DNA from: Nocardioides eburneiflavus
GTDB lineage: Bacteria; Actinomycetota; Actinomycetes; Propionibacteriales; Nocardioidaceae
Assembly (NCBI RefSeq): GCF_004785795.1
Contig: NZ_SRRO01000001.1
Span: forward strand, 682,001 to 746,000
Direction of reading: 5' to 3'
Length of the DNA stretch: 64,000 nt
The notes beneath the pieces were generated by a model. The model ran no database searches and was not told the DNA's origin. It worked only from the letters and a program-made list of their open reading frames with translations. Positions 35,484 to 44,167 of the stretch are shown here, one piece after another (position 1 is the first letter of the stretch; each line of letters begins with the position of its first letter). The position numbers and the translations under genes were made by a program.

Positions 35484-36062
35484 ATGGACTTCGACCTCAC
35501 CGCCGGCGGCTTCTGCGGGGTCGTCCTCGCCGGGGGCACGGCGGCGCGGATGGACGGCGTCGACAAGGCGGGCGTCGAGCTGGCCGGGCGCACGTTCCTG
35601 GCGTACGCCGTCGACGCGTTCCTCGACGCCGACGAGGTGGTGGTCGTCGGGCCGGCCGGCGTCCGCACCGAGCGCCCGGTCACCTTCGTCTGCGAGGACC
35701 CGCCGCGCGGTGGCCCGGTCGCGGGGCTGCTGACCGGCGTCGACGCGCTGCTGCGCGCGCCTCGCCTCGTCGGGGTGCTGGCGGTGGACATGCCCCGGGT
35801 CACCGCGGGGACGATGCGGCGGCTGCGCGACGCCGCGGTCGGCCACGACGGGGCGTTCCTCGTCGACGGTGACGGTCGCCGGCAGCTCGCCGGCGTGCTC
35901 GACGCGGCCCGGCTCGCGGCCGTACGCCCGGACCTGGAGGGGCAGCACGGGATGGCGCTGCACCGGCTCCTCGAGCCGCTCGACCTGGCGGGGGTGGCCG
36001 CGGCCGGCGAGGAGGCGGTCGACGTCGACTCGTGGGCGGACCTGCGCGACCTGGGTCGCTGA
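35484..36062 (+). CDS. mobA: Molybdenum cofactor guanylyltransferase-like protein
   Basis: A 192-residue NTP-transferase. VVLAGGTAARMDGVDKA is the LAGGxxxRMGxDK nucleotide signature with a small change, GGPVAGL and VLAVDMPRV follow as in MobA. It would attach GMP to molybdopterin. The next gene, a DUF6457 protein, commonly accompanies mobA. Could be another small nucleotidyltransferase of the same fold. Confidence 0.75.
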   Translation: MDFDLTAGGFCGVVLAGGTAARMDGVDKAGVELAGRTFLAYAVDAFLDADEVVVVGPAGVRTERPVTFVCEDPPRGGPVAGLLTGVDALLRAPRLVGVLAVDMPRVTAGTMRRLRDAAVGHDGAFLVDGDGRRQLAGVLDAARLAAVRPDLEGQHGMALHRLLEPLDLAGVAAAGEEAVDVDSWADLRDLGR

Positions 36063-36110
36063 GCCCCGGCTCCCTTGCCGCACCCGGGTGGGGTGCGAGA
36101 CATTGGGATC

Positions 36111-36434
36111 GTGAACCTCCACGACTGGATCGACGAGCTCAGCGACGTCCTGGACGTCGAGACCGAGGTCGACGAGGGGCTGATCCTCGACATCGCCCGC
36201 ACGGCGGCCCAGAACGTGCAGAAGACCGCAGCGCCCATCACGACGTACCTCCTCGGCGTCGCCGCCGGCGCGCGCGACGCCGACCCCGAGACCATCGAGC
36301 GGCTCGCCGCCAAGGCGCAGCTGCTCGCCGAGAGCTGGGACCGACCGGCTGACGCGCCGGACCCCGACGACATCGACGACGAGGTGCCCGACGACTCGAC
36401 CGTCGACCACACCGGCGACGAGTTCGAGGACTGA
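36111..36434 (+). CDS. DUF6457 protein
   Basis: A 107-residue protein. LHDWIDELSDVLDV, ILDIARTAAQNV and APITTYLLGVAAG are the conserved DUF6457 blocks, with an acidic tail. In actinobacteria this domain occurs next to or fused with MobA, which fits here; its role is unknown. GTG 36111 has GACATT 6 bases upstream. Confidence 0.7.
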   Translation: MNLHDWIDELSDVLDVETEVDEGLILDIARTAAQNVQKTAAPITTYLLGVAAGARDADPETIERLAAKAQLLAESWDRPADAPDPDDIDDEVPDDSTVDHTGDEFED

Positions 36435-36437
36435 CCC

Positions 36438-37406
36438 GTGCGCGCGGTCGTCTCCACCGGCGACGGTGGCCCCGAGGTCCTGTCCGTCGGTGAGGTCGAG
36501 GACCCGCGTCCGGGCGCCGGCGAGGTCCTCGTCGACGTGGTCGCGACGGCGGTCAACCGCGCGGACACCCTGCAGCGGATGGGCTTCTACCCGCCGCCAC
36601 CCGGCGCCTCCGACGTCATCGGCCTCGAGTGCAGCGGCCGGATTGCCGGGCTCGGCGAGGGCGTCGAGGGCTGGGCGGTCGGCGACGAGGTGTGTGCGCT
36701 GCTCGCCGGTGGCGGGTACGCCTCCCGCGTCGTCGTGCCGGTCGGCCAGGTCATGCCGGTGCCGGTCGGCGTCTCCCTGGTGGAGGCGGCCTGCCTGCCG
36801 GAGGTCGCGGCCACGGTGTGGTCCAACGTCTTCATGACCGCCCACCTCGACAAGGGCGAGCGGTTCCTGGTCCACGGTGGTGGCGGCGGCATCGGCACGA
36901 TGGCCATCCAGCTGGCGGCGGCGCGGGGGGCCGAGGTCTTCACGACGGCGGGCTCGCCCGAGACGCTCGAGCTGTGCCGCTCGCTCGGTGCCACGCGGGC
37001 GATCAGCTATCGCGACGAGGACTTCGTCGAGGTGCTCACCGAGGTCGGCGGCGCCGACGTCATCCTCGACAACATGGGCGCGAAGTACCTCGGCCGCAAC
37101 GTCTCCGCGCTCGCCACCAACGGGCGCCTGGTCATCATCGGGATGCAGGGCGGCACCAAGGGCGAGCTCGACATCAACGCCCTGCTCCGCAAGCGGGGCT
37201 CCGTCACCGCGACCTCGCTCCGGGCGCGGCCGCTCGCGGAGAAGGCGAAGATCTGCTGCGAGGTCGTGGAGAACGTCTGGCCCCTCGTCGCGGCCGGACG
37301 CGTACGCCCCATCGTCGAGACCACGATGCCGCTCGAGGACGTCGCCCGCGCCCACCAGCTGATGGAGGACGGCGGGCGCGCGGGGAAGATCGTCCTGACC
37401 CTCTGA
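36438..37406 (+). CDS. NAD(P)H quinone oxidoreductase (PIG3-like MDR)
   Basis: A 322-residue medium-chain reductase of the quinone oxidoreductase/PIG3 group without structural-zinc Cys. VHGGGGGIGTMAIQLAA is the NADPH-binding motif; NRADTLQRMGFYPPPPGAS is typical of PIG3. GTG start 3 bases after the DUF6457 stop, so probably co-transcribed. Two family B palindromes follow its stop. Confidence 0.9.
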   Translation: MRAVVSTGDGGPEVLSVGEVEDPRPGAGEVLVDVVATAVNRADTLQRMGFYPPPPGASDVIGLECSGRIAGLGEGVEGWAVGDEVCALLAGGGYASRVVVPVGQVMPVPVGVSLVEAACLPEVAATVWSNVFMTAHLDKGERFLVHGGGGGIGTMAIQLAAARGAEVFTTAGSPETLELCRSLGATRAISYRDEDFVEVLTEVGGADVILDNMGAKYLGRNVSALATNGRLVIIGMQGGTKGELDINALLRKRGSVTATSLRARPLAEKAKICCEVVENVWPLVAAGRVRPIVETTMPLEDVARAHQLMEDGGRAGKIVLTL

Positions 37407-37416
37407 CGGACCGCTC

Positions 37417-37469
37417 GAGCGGTGTCCCAGCCACATTCCCGGCGTCGGGGATGTGGGTCAGCCACCGCC
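37417..37469. repeat. Palindromic repeat, family B copy 1
   Basis: About 53 bases: GAGCGGTG...CCACATTC in the left arm and its near complement GGATGTGG...CCACCGC in the right, 11 bases after the quinone oxidoreductase stop. A second copy follows 30 bases later. Confidence 0.65.
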
Positions 37470-37499
37470 CGCCGGCGTGTCGGGGAGGGACACCTCCTT

Positions 37500-37553
37500 G
37501 AGCGGTGAGCCAGCCACATTCGCAGTCCCTGGGATGTGGCTCAGCCACCGCTC
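37500..37553. repeat. Palindromic repeat, family B copy 2
   Basis: GAGCGGTGAGCCAGCCACAT pairs with the right arm, complement of GAGCGGTGGCTGAGCCACAT, with four mismatches in the upper stem. In tandem with copy 1; together they fill the space before the bpa promoter at 37576. Confidence 0.65.
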
Positions 37554-37575
37554 GGGCCGGCCTCGAGCGCGCGAC

Positions 37576-37581
37576 TAGGGT
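37576..37581 (+). promoter_or_regulatory. -10 box, leaderless bpa
   Basis: TAGGGT, 7 bases before ATG 37589, no Shine-Dalgarno. Confidence 0.6.
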
Positions 37582-37588
37582 TGGGGCC

Positions 37589-38230
37589 ATGACCGAGCAG
37601 CCGCAGCCCGAGCCCGCGTCCGGCCCCGACGGCGAGGACCACGTCGTGGTCGTCGGCCCCGACGGCCAGCCGATCGGCACGATCCCGGCCAGCGCACTGC
37701 CGGCGATGACCCAGGCCGCCGACGGCGGCGACGAGGCCGACGACGACGACGGCGAGCGCCACATCACCGAGCTCGTCGAGCAGCCGGCCAAGGTGATGCG
37801 CATCGGCAGCATGATCCGCCAGCTCCTCGAGGAGGTGAAGGCGGCGCCCCTCGACGAGGCCAGCCGCAACCGGCTCAAGGACATCCACGCCGCCTCGATC
37901 AAGGAGCTCGAGACCGGGCTCGCGCCCGAGCTGGTCGAGGAGCTCGAGCGGCTCTCGCTGCCCTTCACCGAGGACGGCACCCCCTCCGAGGGCGAGCTGC
38001 GCATCGCGCAGGCCCAGCTCGTCGGCTGGCTCGAGGGTCTCTTCCACGGCATCCAGACCGCGATCTACGCCCAGCAGATGGCCTCGCGCGCCCAGCTCGA
38101 GCAGATGCGCCGCGCGCTGCCGGCCGGGCACTCCGGGCACACCCAGCAGGCACCGCCCGGCATGCCCACCATGCCCACCGAGGATGCCGACGACCACACC
38201 GGCGGCCGCGGCGGAGGCATGTACCTCTGA
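37589..38230 (+). CDS. bpa: Bacterial proteasome activator Bpa
   Basis: A 213-residue Bpa (PafE), the ATP-independent ring activator of the 20S proteasome. The central helical core (EQPAKVMRIGSMIRQLLEEV ... LKDIHAASIKELETGLAPEL) matches the family. The C-terminus ends GGGMYL; the last residues GMYL correspond to the GQYL tail that docks into the 20S core in mycobacteria. Acidic disordered N-terminus. It implies a proteasome elsewhere in the genome. Confidence 0.92.
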   Translation: MTEQPQPEPASGPDGEDHVVVVGPDGQPIGTIPASALPAMTQAADGGDEADDDDGERHITELVEQPAKVMRIGSMIRQLLEEVKAAPLDEASRNRLKDIHAASIKELETGLAPELVEELERLSLPFTEDGTPSEGELRIAQAQLVGWLEGLFHGIQTAIYAQQMASRAQLEQMRRALPAGHSGHTQQAPPGMPTMPTEDADDHTGGRGGGMYL

Positions 38231-38233
38231 GGG

Positions 38234-38806
38234 TCAGCGGCGCCCGAGGCGGCGTACGACGACCAGGCCGAGCAGGCCGATGATCGCGGCGGCTGCGCCC
38301 GGCGCGGCCGTACGGGCGAAGCCGGCGGGCGGGGAGTCCTCGACGAGCGTGCGCTCGGCCGTGGGCGGCGGGGGCGGCTCCACGGGGGTGCCCTCGCCGA
38401 GGAGCTTCTCGACCTTGGCCACCTTGGTCGGGTTGGCCACGCTCGTGCCGCTGCAGCTGTCGGCCTCGAACGGCGCCTCGGTGCCGGTGGCGAGGAAGAC
38501 GTAGGACGTGCCGACGGCCAGCTCACCGAGGCCGCACGCGTTGCGACCGCCGGCGGAGAAGACCTGGGTCGAGCGTTCCGGCGAGCCCGCGTAGGCGCGA
38601 GAGGCAGTGACGTCGTAGGTGTGGTCGTTGCCGGCGACCTCGACGTTGTCGACCGTGGCGATGAAGACCGCCTCGGCGCGCCCGACCTGCTGCTCGAGCG
38701 TGCCCGGCTTGCAGGTGCACTCCGCGGACGCGGGCGCCTGGACCGTGACGACCAGGCCCAGGCACGCGAACAGCAGTGCGGCGGCGAGGCGTACGGCGCG
38801 GATCAT
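38234..38806 (-). CDS. Secreted TIMP/NTR-like protein with membrane anchor
   Basis: A 190-residue protein. The signal peptide ends at ASA28, followed at once by E-CTC (Cys30, Cys32), the arrangement of tissue-inhibitor-of-metalloproteinase/netrin-like domains. AEAVFIATV and SYVFLATG are typical strands; two more Cys complete likely disulfides. A Pro-rich linker and a C-terminal helix with a basic tail (VVVRRLGRR) anchor it in the membrane. Function unknown; protease inhibition cannot be assumed. Confidence 0.65.
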   Translation of the reverse strand: MIRAVRLAAALLFACLGLVVTVQAPASAECTCKPGTLEQQVGRAEAVFIATVDNVEVAGNDHTYDVTASRAYAGSPERSTQVFSAGGRNACGLGELAVGTSYVFLATGTEAPFEADSCSGTSVANPTKVAKVEKLLGEGTPVEPPPPPTAERTLVEDSPPAGFARTAAPGAAAAIIGLLGLVVVRRLGRR

Positions 38807-38813
38807 GGCGGGC

Positions 38814-38819
38814 AGCCTA
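38814..38819 (-). promoter_or_regulatory. -10 box, leaderless TIMP-like gene
   Basis: TAGGCT on the minus strand, 7 bases before ATG 38806. It overlaps the last codons of the HAD gene. Confidence 0.55.
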
Positions 38820-39635
38820 TCGAGAGGGACCGGACGGGAGGCCGAAGAGGTCGGCCAGCACCGTCGCGACGCCGTCCTCGTCGTGGTGCGGCGCGAGGCG
38901 GTCGGCGAGGTCGCGCACCGACGGGTGCGCGTTGGCCATCGCGTAGGACGTGCCCGCCCACTCCAGCATCGGCAGGTCGTTGGGCATGTCGCCGAAGGCG
39001 ACCACGTCCGCGGGGCCGAGGCCCATCTCCGCGGCGACTGTGGCGAGCGTGGTGGCCTTGGTGACGCCCGCGGCGCTGATCTCGACCAGTGCGAAGGTCG
39101 ACGACCAGGTCGTGGTCACCAGGTCGCCCACGGCGGCGTCGACGCGCCGCCAGAAGTCCTCCGCGTCGAGCTCGCGGTGCGTCGCCAGCACCTTCACCAC
39201 GTCGTCGGTGTAGATCGACTCCCACGCGCCGCGCCGTGAGTCGCGGTCGTCGGGGTGCCGGGGGAAGGCGTCCTCGCTGGCCCACCCCGCCAGGTGCTCG
39301 ATCGCGAAGGTGGTCCCCGGGACGGCCGCACGGATCGTCTCGGCGATCGCGACACCCACCTCCCGTGGCACCGCACGGAAGTCACGCACCTCGCGGCGCG
39401 CCACGTCGTACACGATCCCCCCGTTGCTGCAGATCGCGAGGCCGTGCCCGCCGACGGCCTCCCAGAGCTCCTCCATCCACCGGATCGGCCGGCCGGTGGT
39501 GAAGACGACGGGCACGCCGGCGGCGTCGAGCTCGTCGAGCACCGCGCGGGTGCGGGCCGAGACCCGGCCCCCGGAGTCGAGCAGCGTCCCGTCGAGGTCC
39601 GTCGCCACCAGCCGCGGGGCCGGGGTGTCGCTCAT
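38817..39635 (-). CDS. Cof-type HAD phosphatase, last gene of the serS operon
   Basis: A 272-residue HAD-IIB phosphatase. ATDLDGTLLDSGG holds the nucleophile, FTTGRP is motif II and VAFGDMPNDLPML is motif IV. It overlaps the DUF1905 gene by ATGA. It resembles its operon partner at 39956-40792, so the pair may be an old duplication. Substrate unknown. Confidence 0.88.
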   Translation of the reverse strand: MSDTPAPRLVATDLDGTLLDSGGRVSARTRAVLDELDAAGVPVVFTTGRPIRWMEELWEAVGGHGLAICSNGGIVYDVARREVRDFRAVPREVGVAIAETIRAAVPGTTFAIEHLAGWASEDAFPRHPDDRDSRRGAWESIYTDDVVKVLATHRELDAEDFWRRVDAAVGDLVTTTWSSTFALVEISAAGVTKATTLATVAAEMGLGPADVVAFGDMPNDLPMLEWAGTSYAMANAHPSVRDLADRLAPHHDEDGVATVLADLFGLPSGPSR

Positions 39636-39952
39636 GCGCCGTCCCGGAGGGTGAGGGTGACAGTGAGCTCGTCGCCCTCGGTCACCCCGGCGGCCGTGCG
39701 GACGGCCTTCTTCACCGGCAGCACGAAGCTGCCGGACGCCGCGTCGGGGAAGACGCTCGTGTCCCACTCCGTCCCGCCCACCCGCGCCCGTACGCGCACG
39801 GAGCCGAAGCCGCGCGGCTCGCCGGCGCGCTCGCGCACGTCGTCGGCGAGGTCGGCGGGGAGGGTGACGAAGCACCAGGCACCGGAGTCGGCGGACTCCT
39901 TGCGCGCGGTCCACCGCCACAGCTCGGCAGTGAAGGTGAGGCCCGCGTCCAC
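39632..39952 (-). CDS. DUF1905 protein
   Basis: A 106-residue protein. FTAELWRWTA, GAWCFVTLPADLADDVRE and GSFVLPVKKAVRTAAGV are DUF1905 blocks; the fold is a small beta-barrel often fused to YdeI-like domains. Function unknown. GTG start, sandwiched between two HAD phosphatase genes with a 3-base gap and a 4-base overlap. Confidence 0.85.
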   Translation of the reverse strand: MDAGLTFTAELWRWTARKESADSGAWCFVTLPADLADDVRERAGEPRGFGSVRVRARVGGTEWDTSVFPDAASGSFVLPVKKAVRTAAGVTEGDELTVTLTLRDGA

Positions 39953-39955
39953 GAC

Positions 39956-40792
39956 TCAGGTGTCCTGCGGGAACCAGCGCGACATCTCGACCGCCGCGCC
40001 CTCGTCGTTGACCGAGGCAGTCACGTGGTCGGCGGCGGCCTTCACCTCGTCGACGGACTGGCCCATCGCCACGCCGCGACCGGCCCACCGCAGCATCTCG
40101 ATGTCGTTGCGCCCGTCGCCGATCGCGAGGACGTCAGCGGCGGAGAGACCCAGCTTGGCGCAGACGTGCTGCAGGCCCGAGGCCTTGGAGACCCCGACCG
40201 GGGAGAGGTCGAGCCAGGCGGTCCACCCCACGACGTAGTCGGTGCCGTGCAGGCCGAGGTTGGCGGCGAGCTCGATGAAGTCGTCGGCGGTGGCGTCGGG
40301 GTCGCGCACGATCACGCGGCTGACCGGCTCGCCGACGATGTCGTCGACATGGGTGATGAGCTGCTCGCCGGAGAGCTCGCCCTCGGGAAAGACGCGGTTG
40401 ACGCGGTAGCCGCCGACCTCGCGCTCCTCGACCGCGACGAGCGCACCGGGGTGGTGCTCCAGCACCGCCGCGACGGCGGGTGCCGCGTCGAAGGTCTCCT
40501 CGTGGACCACCTCCATCGGCGGGTAGCGGAACACGACGGCGCCGTTGGACGCCACGACCCACAGCTGGTCGGCCTCCTCGCGCGGGATGTCGAGCAGGTC
40601 GGCGATGCGCGTCATGCCGTGGGGCGAGCGCCCGCTCGACAGCACGATGTGGGCGCCCGCGTCGAGGGCGCGGTGCACCGCGTCGTAGACCGGCTCTGTG
40701 ATGGTCTCGTAGTCCTCGGTCTGCCCGTCGACCCACTTGAGCAGGGTGCCGTCGATGTCGAGGGCGACGACCTTGGGGGTCCAGTCGGTCAT
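39956..40792 (-). CDS. Cof-type HAD phosphatase
   Basis: A 278-residue HAD-IIB phosphatase with [13 protein letters not shown] (nucleophile), [10 protein letters not shown] (motif II) and [13 protein letters not shown] (motif IV). The ATG overlaps the serS stop (ATGA), so it is translated with seryl-tRNA synthetase. This serS-HAD order is common in actinobacteria. Confidence 0.9.
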   Translation of the reverse strand: MTDWTPKVVALDIDGTLLKWVDGQTEDYETITEPVYDAVHRALDAGAHIVLSSGRSPHGMTRIADLLDIPREEADQLWVVASNGAVVFRYPPMEVVHEETFDAAPAVAAVLEHHPGALVAVEEREVGGYRVNRVFPEGELSGEQLITHVDDIVGEPVSRVIVRDPDATADDFIELAANLGLHGTDYVVGWTAWLDLSPVGVSKASGLQHVCAKLGLSAADVLAIGDGRNDIEMLRWAGRGVAMGQSVDEVKAAADHVTASVNDEGAAVEMSRWFPQDT

Positions 40793-42054
40793 GCGAGCGG
40801 CTTCATCACTTCCAGGCCACCGAGGTAGGGCCGCAGCGCCTGGGGCACCGTGACCGACCCGTCGGCGTTCTGGTGGGTCTCCAGGATCGCCACGATCGCC
40901 CGGGTCACCGCGGTGAGGGTGCCGTTGAGCGTGGCGACCGGGGTCGTACGCCCCTCGACGCGGGTGCGGATGTCGAGGCGGCGAGCCTGGAACTCGGTGC
41001 AGTTGGAGGTCGAGGTGAGCTCGCCCCAGCCCTGGCGGGTCGGGATCCAGGCCTCGCAGTCGAACTTGCGCGACGCGCTGAGCCCGAGGTCGCCGGCGGC
41101 GGTGTCGATCACGCGGTAGCAGAGCTCGAGCTTGTCGAGGAACTCCTTCTCCCACTCCAGCAGGCGCTGGTGCTCGGCGTAGGACTCCTCGACGGTCGTG
41201 TAGACGAACATCTCGACCTTGTCGAACCAGTGCACGCGCCAGATGCCGCGGGTGTCCTTGCCGTGCGAGCCGGCCTCCTTGCGGAAGCACGGGCTGAACG
41301 CGGCGTAGCGCAGCGGCAGCGCGGCGGAGTCGAGGATCTCGTCGGAGTGGAAGGCCGCCATCGGCACCTCCGAGGTGCCGACGAGGTAGAGCTCCTCGCC
41401 CTCGATCCGGTAGACGTCGTCGGCGGCCTGGCCGAGGAAACCGGTGCCCTCCATCGCGCGCGGACGTACGAGCGACGGCGCCGCCGCCTGGACGAAGCCC
41501 GCGGCGCGGGCCTGGTCCATCGCCATGTTGACGAGCGCGAGCTGGAGCTGGGCGCCGATGCCGGTGAGGAAGTAGAAGCGCGAGCCGCTGACCTTGGCGC
41601 CGCGCTCGAGGTCGAAGGCACCGAGCAGCTGGCCGAGCTCGACGTGGTCGCGCGGCTCGAAGTCGAACTCGCGCGGCGTGCCGACCTGCTCGACGACCGT
41701 GTAGTCCTCCTCGCCGCCGGCCGGGGCGGCGTCGTCGGCGATGTTGGGGATCGCCCTGATCGCATCGTCCCACGCGGCCTCGGCGCTCGTACGGGCCGCC
41801 TCGGCCTCCTTGACGCCGGCGGCGAGCTCCTTGACCTGCGCGAGCAGGGCCTGCTTCTCCTCGCCCTGCGCCTTGGCGACGAGCGCGCCGCTGGCCTTCT
41901 GCTCGGCGCGGCGGGCCTCGAAGTCGGCGATCGCCTGCCGGCGGGCGGAGTCGGCCGCCAGCGCCCGGTCCACCACGTCGTCGGACAGGCCGCGCTTGGC
42001 CTGGGCGGCGCGTACGCGGTCGGGGTCGTCACGGAGCAGGCGAGGGTCGATCAC
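40789..42054 (-). CDS. serS: Seryl-tRNA synthetase
   Basis: A 421-residue class II synthetase. The N-terminal coiled-coil arm (about 30-105) binds the long variable arm of tRNA-Ser. Motif 2 ([18 protein letters not shown]) and motif 3 ([12 protein letters not shown]) are intact. GTG start at 42054; TAGCCT lies 6 bases upstream and there is no Shine-Dalgarno. Heads a four-gene operon. Confidence 0.97.
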   Translation of the reverse strand: MIDPRLLRDDPDRVRAAQAKRGLSDDVVDRALAADSARRQAIADFEARRAEQKASGALVAKAQGEEKQALLAQVKELAAGVKEAEAARTSAEAAWDDAIRAIPNIADDAAPAGGEEDYTVVEQVGTPREFDFEPRDHVELGQLLGAFDLERGAKVSGSRFYFLTGIGAQLQLALVNMAMDQARAAGFVQAAAPSLVRPRAMEGTGFLGQAADDVYRIEGEELYLVGTSEVPMAAFHSDEILDSAALPLRYAAFSPCFRKEAGSHGKDTRGIWRVHWFDKVEMFVYTTVEESYAEHQRLLEWEKEFLDKLELCYRVIDTAAGDLGLSASRKFDCEAWIPTRQGWGELTSTSNCTEFQARRLDIRTRVEGRTTPVATLNGTLTAVTRAIVAILETHQNADGSVTVPQALRPYLGGLEVMKPLA

Positions 42055-42060
42055 ACAGGA

Positions 42061-42066
42061 AGGCTA
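42061..42066 (-). promoter_or_regulatory. -10 box, leaderless serS
   Basis: TAGCCT on the minus strand, 6 bases before the GTG at 42054. The divergent gene has CATACT at 42102-42107. Confidence 0.6.
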
Positions 42067-42101
42067 GCCGGATGGGCGTGGGTCCCAGCAATTGGTTTGG
42101 G

Positions 42102-42107
42102 CATACT
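42102..42107 (+). promoter_or_regulatory. -10 box, leaderless PAP2-kinase gene
   Basis: CATACT, 6 bases before the GTG at 42114. Confidence 0.55.
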
Positions 42108-42113
42108 GCGCGG

Positions 42114-43688
42114 GTGACTCCCGCCTCCCGCAACCGCGCCCTCGGCGGGGCAGCCCTCGCGGCAGCCCTGTTCGCGGTCCTCGGCTACATGGTGACCCGC
42201 GACAGGTCGCCCCTCGACACCTTCGACGTCGAGGGCCGCCGGCTCGAGGACTGGGCCGACGACCAGTCGGTGCTGATCGACGTGCTGCGAGTCGTCGAGG
42301 TCGCCTTCGGCACCATCGGGATGACGATCCTGACGGTGCTGCTCGCGGGCGCGCTGCTGCTGCGCCGCCAGCGCTGGGCCGCGGTGCTGGCCGTCGTGGT
42401 GATGTCCGTGACGGCCGTGGCGACCACCGGTCTCAAGCTCTGGCTCGGCCGTGACCGTCCGGACTGGCAGGACGCCCTGGGGAGCCACGTCAACAACAGC
42501 TACCCGTCCGGGCACGCGTCCTCGGTCGCGGCCTTCTCGGTGCTCCTCGTCATGCTGCTGGTGCTGTTCGTACGCCGGGCGAGCCTGCGTCGCCTCGGCA
42601 TCGCGGTGGTCGTGGTCTGGTGGCTGCTGGTGGGAGTGGACCGCGTGCTGCTCGGGCGCCACTTCCCGACCGACGTCATCGGCGGGACGCTGCTCGCGCT
42701 GGCGATCTTCTTCCTGGCCCTGGCCTTCATCGACCCGCGACCGCGCTCGACCGCAGCCAGGTCGGAGCCGTTGCCCGAGGTCTACGCCTCGGAGAAGCGG
42801 CTGGCGGTCATCCTCAACCCGATCAAGGTCGAGGACGTGGGCCAGTTCCGCGCGATCGTGGGCGCGATGGCCAAGGAGTCCGGCTGGTCCGAGCCCACCT
42901 GGCAGTACACGACCGTCGAGGACCCGGGCACCGGCATGGCCGAGCGGGCCGCCGTCTCCGGCGCCGACCTGGTGCTGGTCTGCGGCGGGGACGGCACCGT
43001 GCGCGAGGTCTGCGCCGAGCTCGCCGGCACGGGCATCCCGGTCGGGATCGTCCCCGCCGGCACGGGCAACCTGCTCGCGCGCAACCTCGACATCCCGCTC
43101 TACATCCGCTCGGCGATCGACGTCGCGCTCAACGGCCAGGACCGGGCGATCGACCTGGTCAAGGTCGGTGGTGACGGCATCGAGGACACCCACTTCATGG
43201 TCATGGCCGGGATGGGCTTCGACGCCGCGATCATGGAGGGCGTCAACGAGGACATCAAGAAGAAGATCGGCTGGGTGGCCTACGTCGTCTCCGGCCTGAA
43301 GTCGCTGATGTTCCCCGCGATCAAGGTCGAGATCCAGATCGACGACGACGAGCCCACCGTCCACCGGGCCCGTACGGTCGTGGTCGGCAACGTCGGCTTC
43401 CTCCAGGCCGGCATGCCGCTGCTGCCCGACGCGACCATCGACGACGGCATCCTGGACGTGGTGATCATCCACCCGCGGCAGTTCCTGTCCTGGATCACGG
43501 TGGCGATGCGCGTGCTGGCCAAGAGCACGATCGTCGACGAGACGCTCGATCGCCGCACCGGCTCCCGCGTCCGGGTCAAGGCGTCCTCCGACACCCCCCG
43601 CCAGCTCGACGGTGACTCCATCGGCGAGGGCCGCGAGCTCTGGATGGAGTGCATCCACGGGCGGCTGCTGGTCCGCGTGCCGCGCTGA
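42114..43688 (+). CDS. PAP2 phosphatase-diacylglycerol kinase fusion
   Basis: A 524-residue fusion of two opposing lipid activities. The N-terminal half (about 1-210) is a membrane PAP2 phosphatase with KLWLGRDRP, YPSGHASS and DRVLLGRHFPTDV, the three catalytic motifs. The C-terminal half (about 225-524) is a DAGK/LCB5-type lipid kinase with VLVCGGDGTVREV and GTGNLLARNL. Such fusions are known in actinobacteria; the lipid is unknown, possibly undecaprenyl phosphate or phosphatidate. Confidence 0.9.
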   Translation: MTPASRNRALGGAALAAALFAVLGYMVTRDRSPLDTFDVEGRRLEDWADDQSVLIDVLRVVEVAFGTIGMTILTVLLAGALLLRRQRWAAVLAVVVMSVTAVATTGLKLWLGRDRPDWQDALGSHVNNSYPSGHASSVAAFSVLLVMLLVLFVRRASLRRLGIAVVVVWWLLVGVDRVLLGRHFPTDVIGGTLLALAIFFLALAFIDPRPRSTAARSEPLPEVYASEKRLAVILNPIKVEDVGQFRAIVGAMAKESGWSEPTWQYTTVEDPGTGMAERAAVSGADLVLVCGGDGTVREVCAELAGTGIPVGIVPAGTGNLLARNLDIPLYIRSAIDVALNGQDRAIDLVKVGGDGIEDTHFMVMAGMGFDAAIMEGVNEDIKKKIGWVAYVVSGLKSLMFPAIKVEIQIDDDEPTVHRARTVVVGNVGFLQAGMPLLPDATIDDGILDVVIIHPRQFLSWITVAMRVLAKSTIVDETLDRRTGSRVRVKASSDTPRQLDGDSIGEGRELWMECIHGRLLVRVPR

Positions 43689-43705
43689 GCCACCCGGCCG
43701 CCCGC

Positions 43706-44098
43706 TCAGGCGCGGGCGTGCTCGATCGCCTCCTCCTCCTCTGGCGAGAGCTGCTGCTCGCACGACCACGAGGAGATCGACTTGGCGTAGGTCCGGGCCT
43801 CGCTGCGGCCGTGGATCGAGGTCAGCACCACCCCGTGCCCGGCGTCGTCGAGCACGGCGAGGCTCCAGCTCAGGTGACCGCCGACGTCGCCGAACGCGTC
43901 GTAGCGCACGACCGAGAGGTGCCGCAGCGCGTCGGCGTTCTCGGCCTTGAGGGCCGCGACCTCCTGCCGGAGGCCGTGGACGTCCTCGGGCAGGGCGTCC
44001 ACGCCGTCCGCGGCGGGGCGCGACGGCGTACGACGGAGCGCGAGGCCCGCGGCCGCGAGGGCCACGGCGGCGAGGACGACAGCAACCAGATCGAGCAT
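43706..44098 (-). CDS. DUF4446 protein
   Basis: A 130-residue protein with one N-terminal membrane helix, a short coiled coil (DVHGLRQEVAALKAENADAL) and the DUF4446 core VVRYDAFGDVGGHLSWSLAV ... GVVLTSIHGRSEARTYAKSI. Function unknown. Leaderless: TAGGGT is 6 bases before the ATG. Divergent from pheA. Confidence 0.85.
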   Translation of the reverse strand: MLDLVAVVLAAVALAAAGLALRRTPSRPAADGVDALPEDVHGLRQEVAALKAENADALRHLSVVRYDAFGDVGGHLSWSLAVLDDAGHGVVLTSIHGRSEARTYAKSISSWSCEQQLSPEEEEAIEHARA

Positions 44099-44104
44099 GG
44101 GGCG

Positions 44105-44110
44105 ACCCTA
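44105..44110 (-). promoter_or_regulatory. -10 box, leaderless DUF4446 gene
   Basis: TAGGGT on the minus strand, 6 bases before ATG 44098. Confidence 0.6.
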
Positions 44111-44167
44111 TGTTCGGCGACTGGTCACGGCCGGTCGGACACGGCCGGAGGTGACACACTCGCGGAC

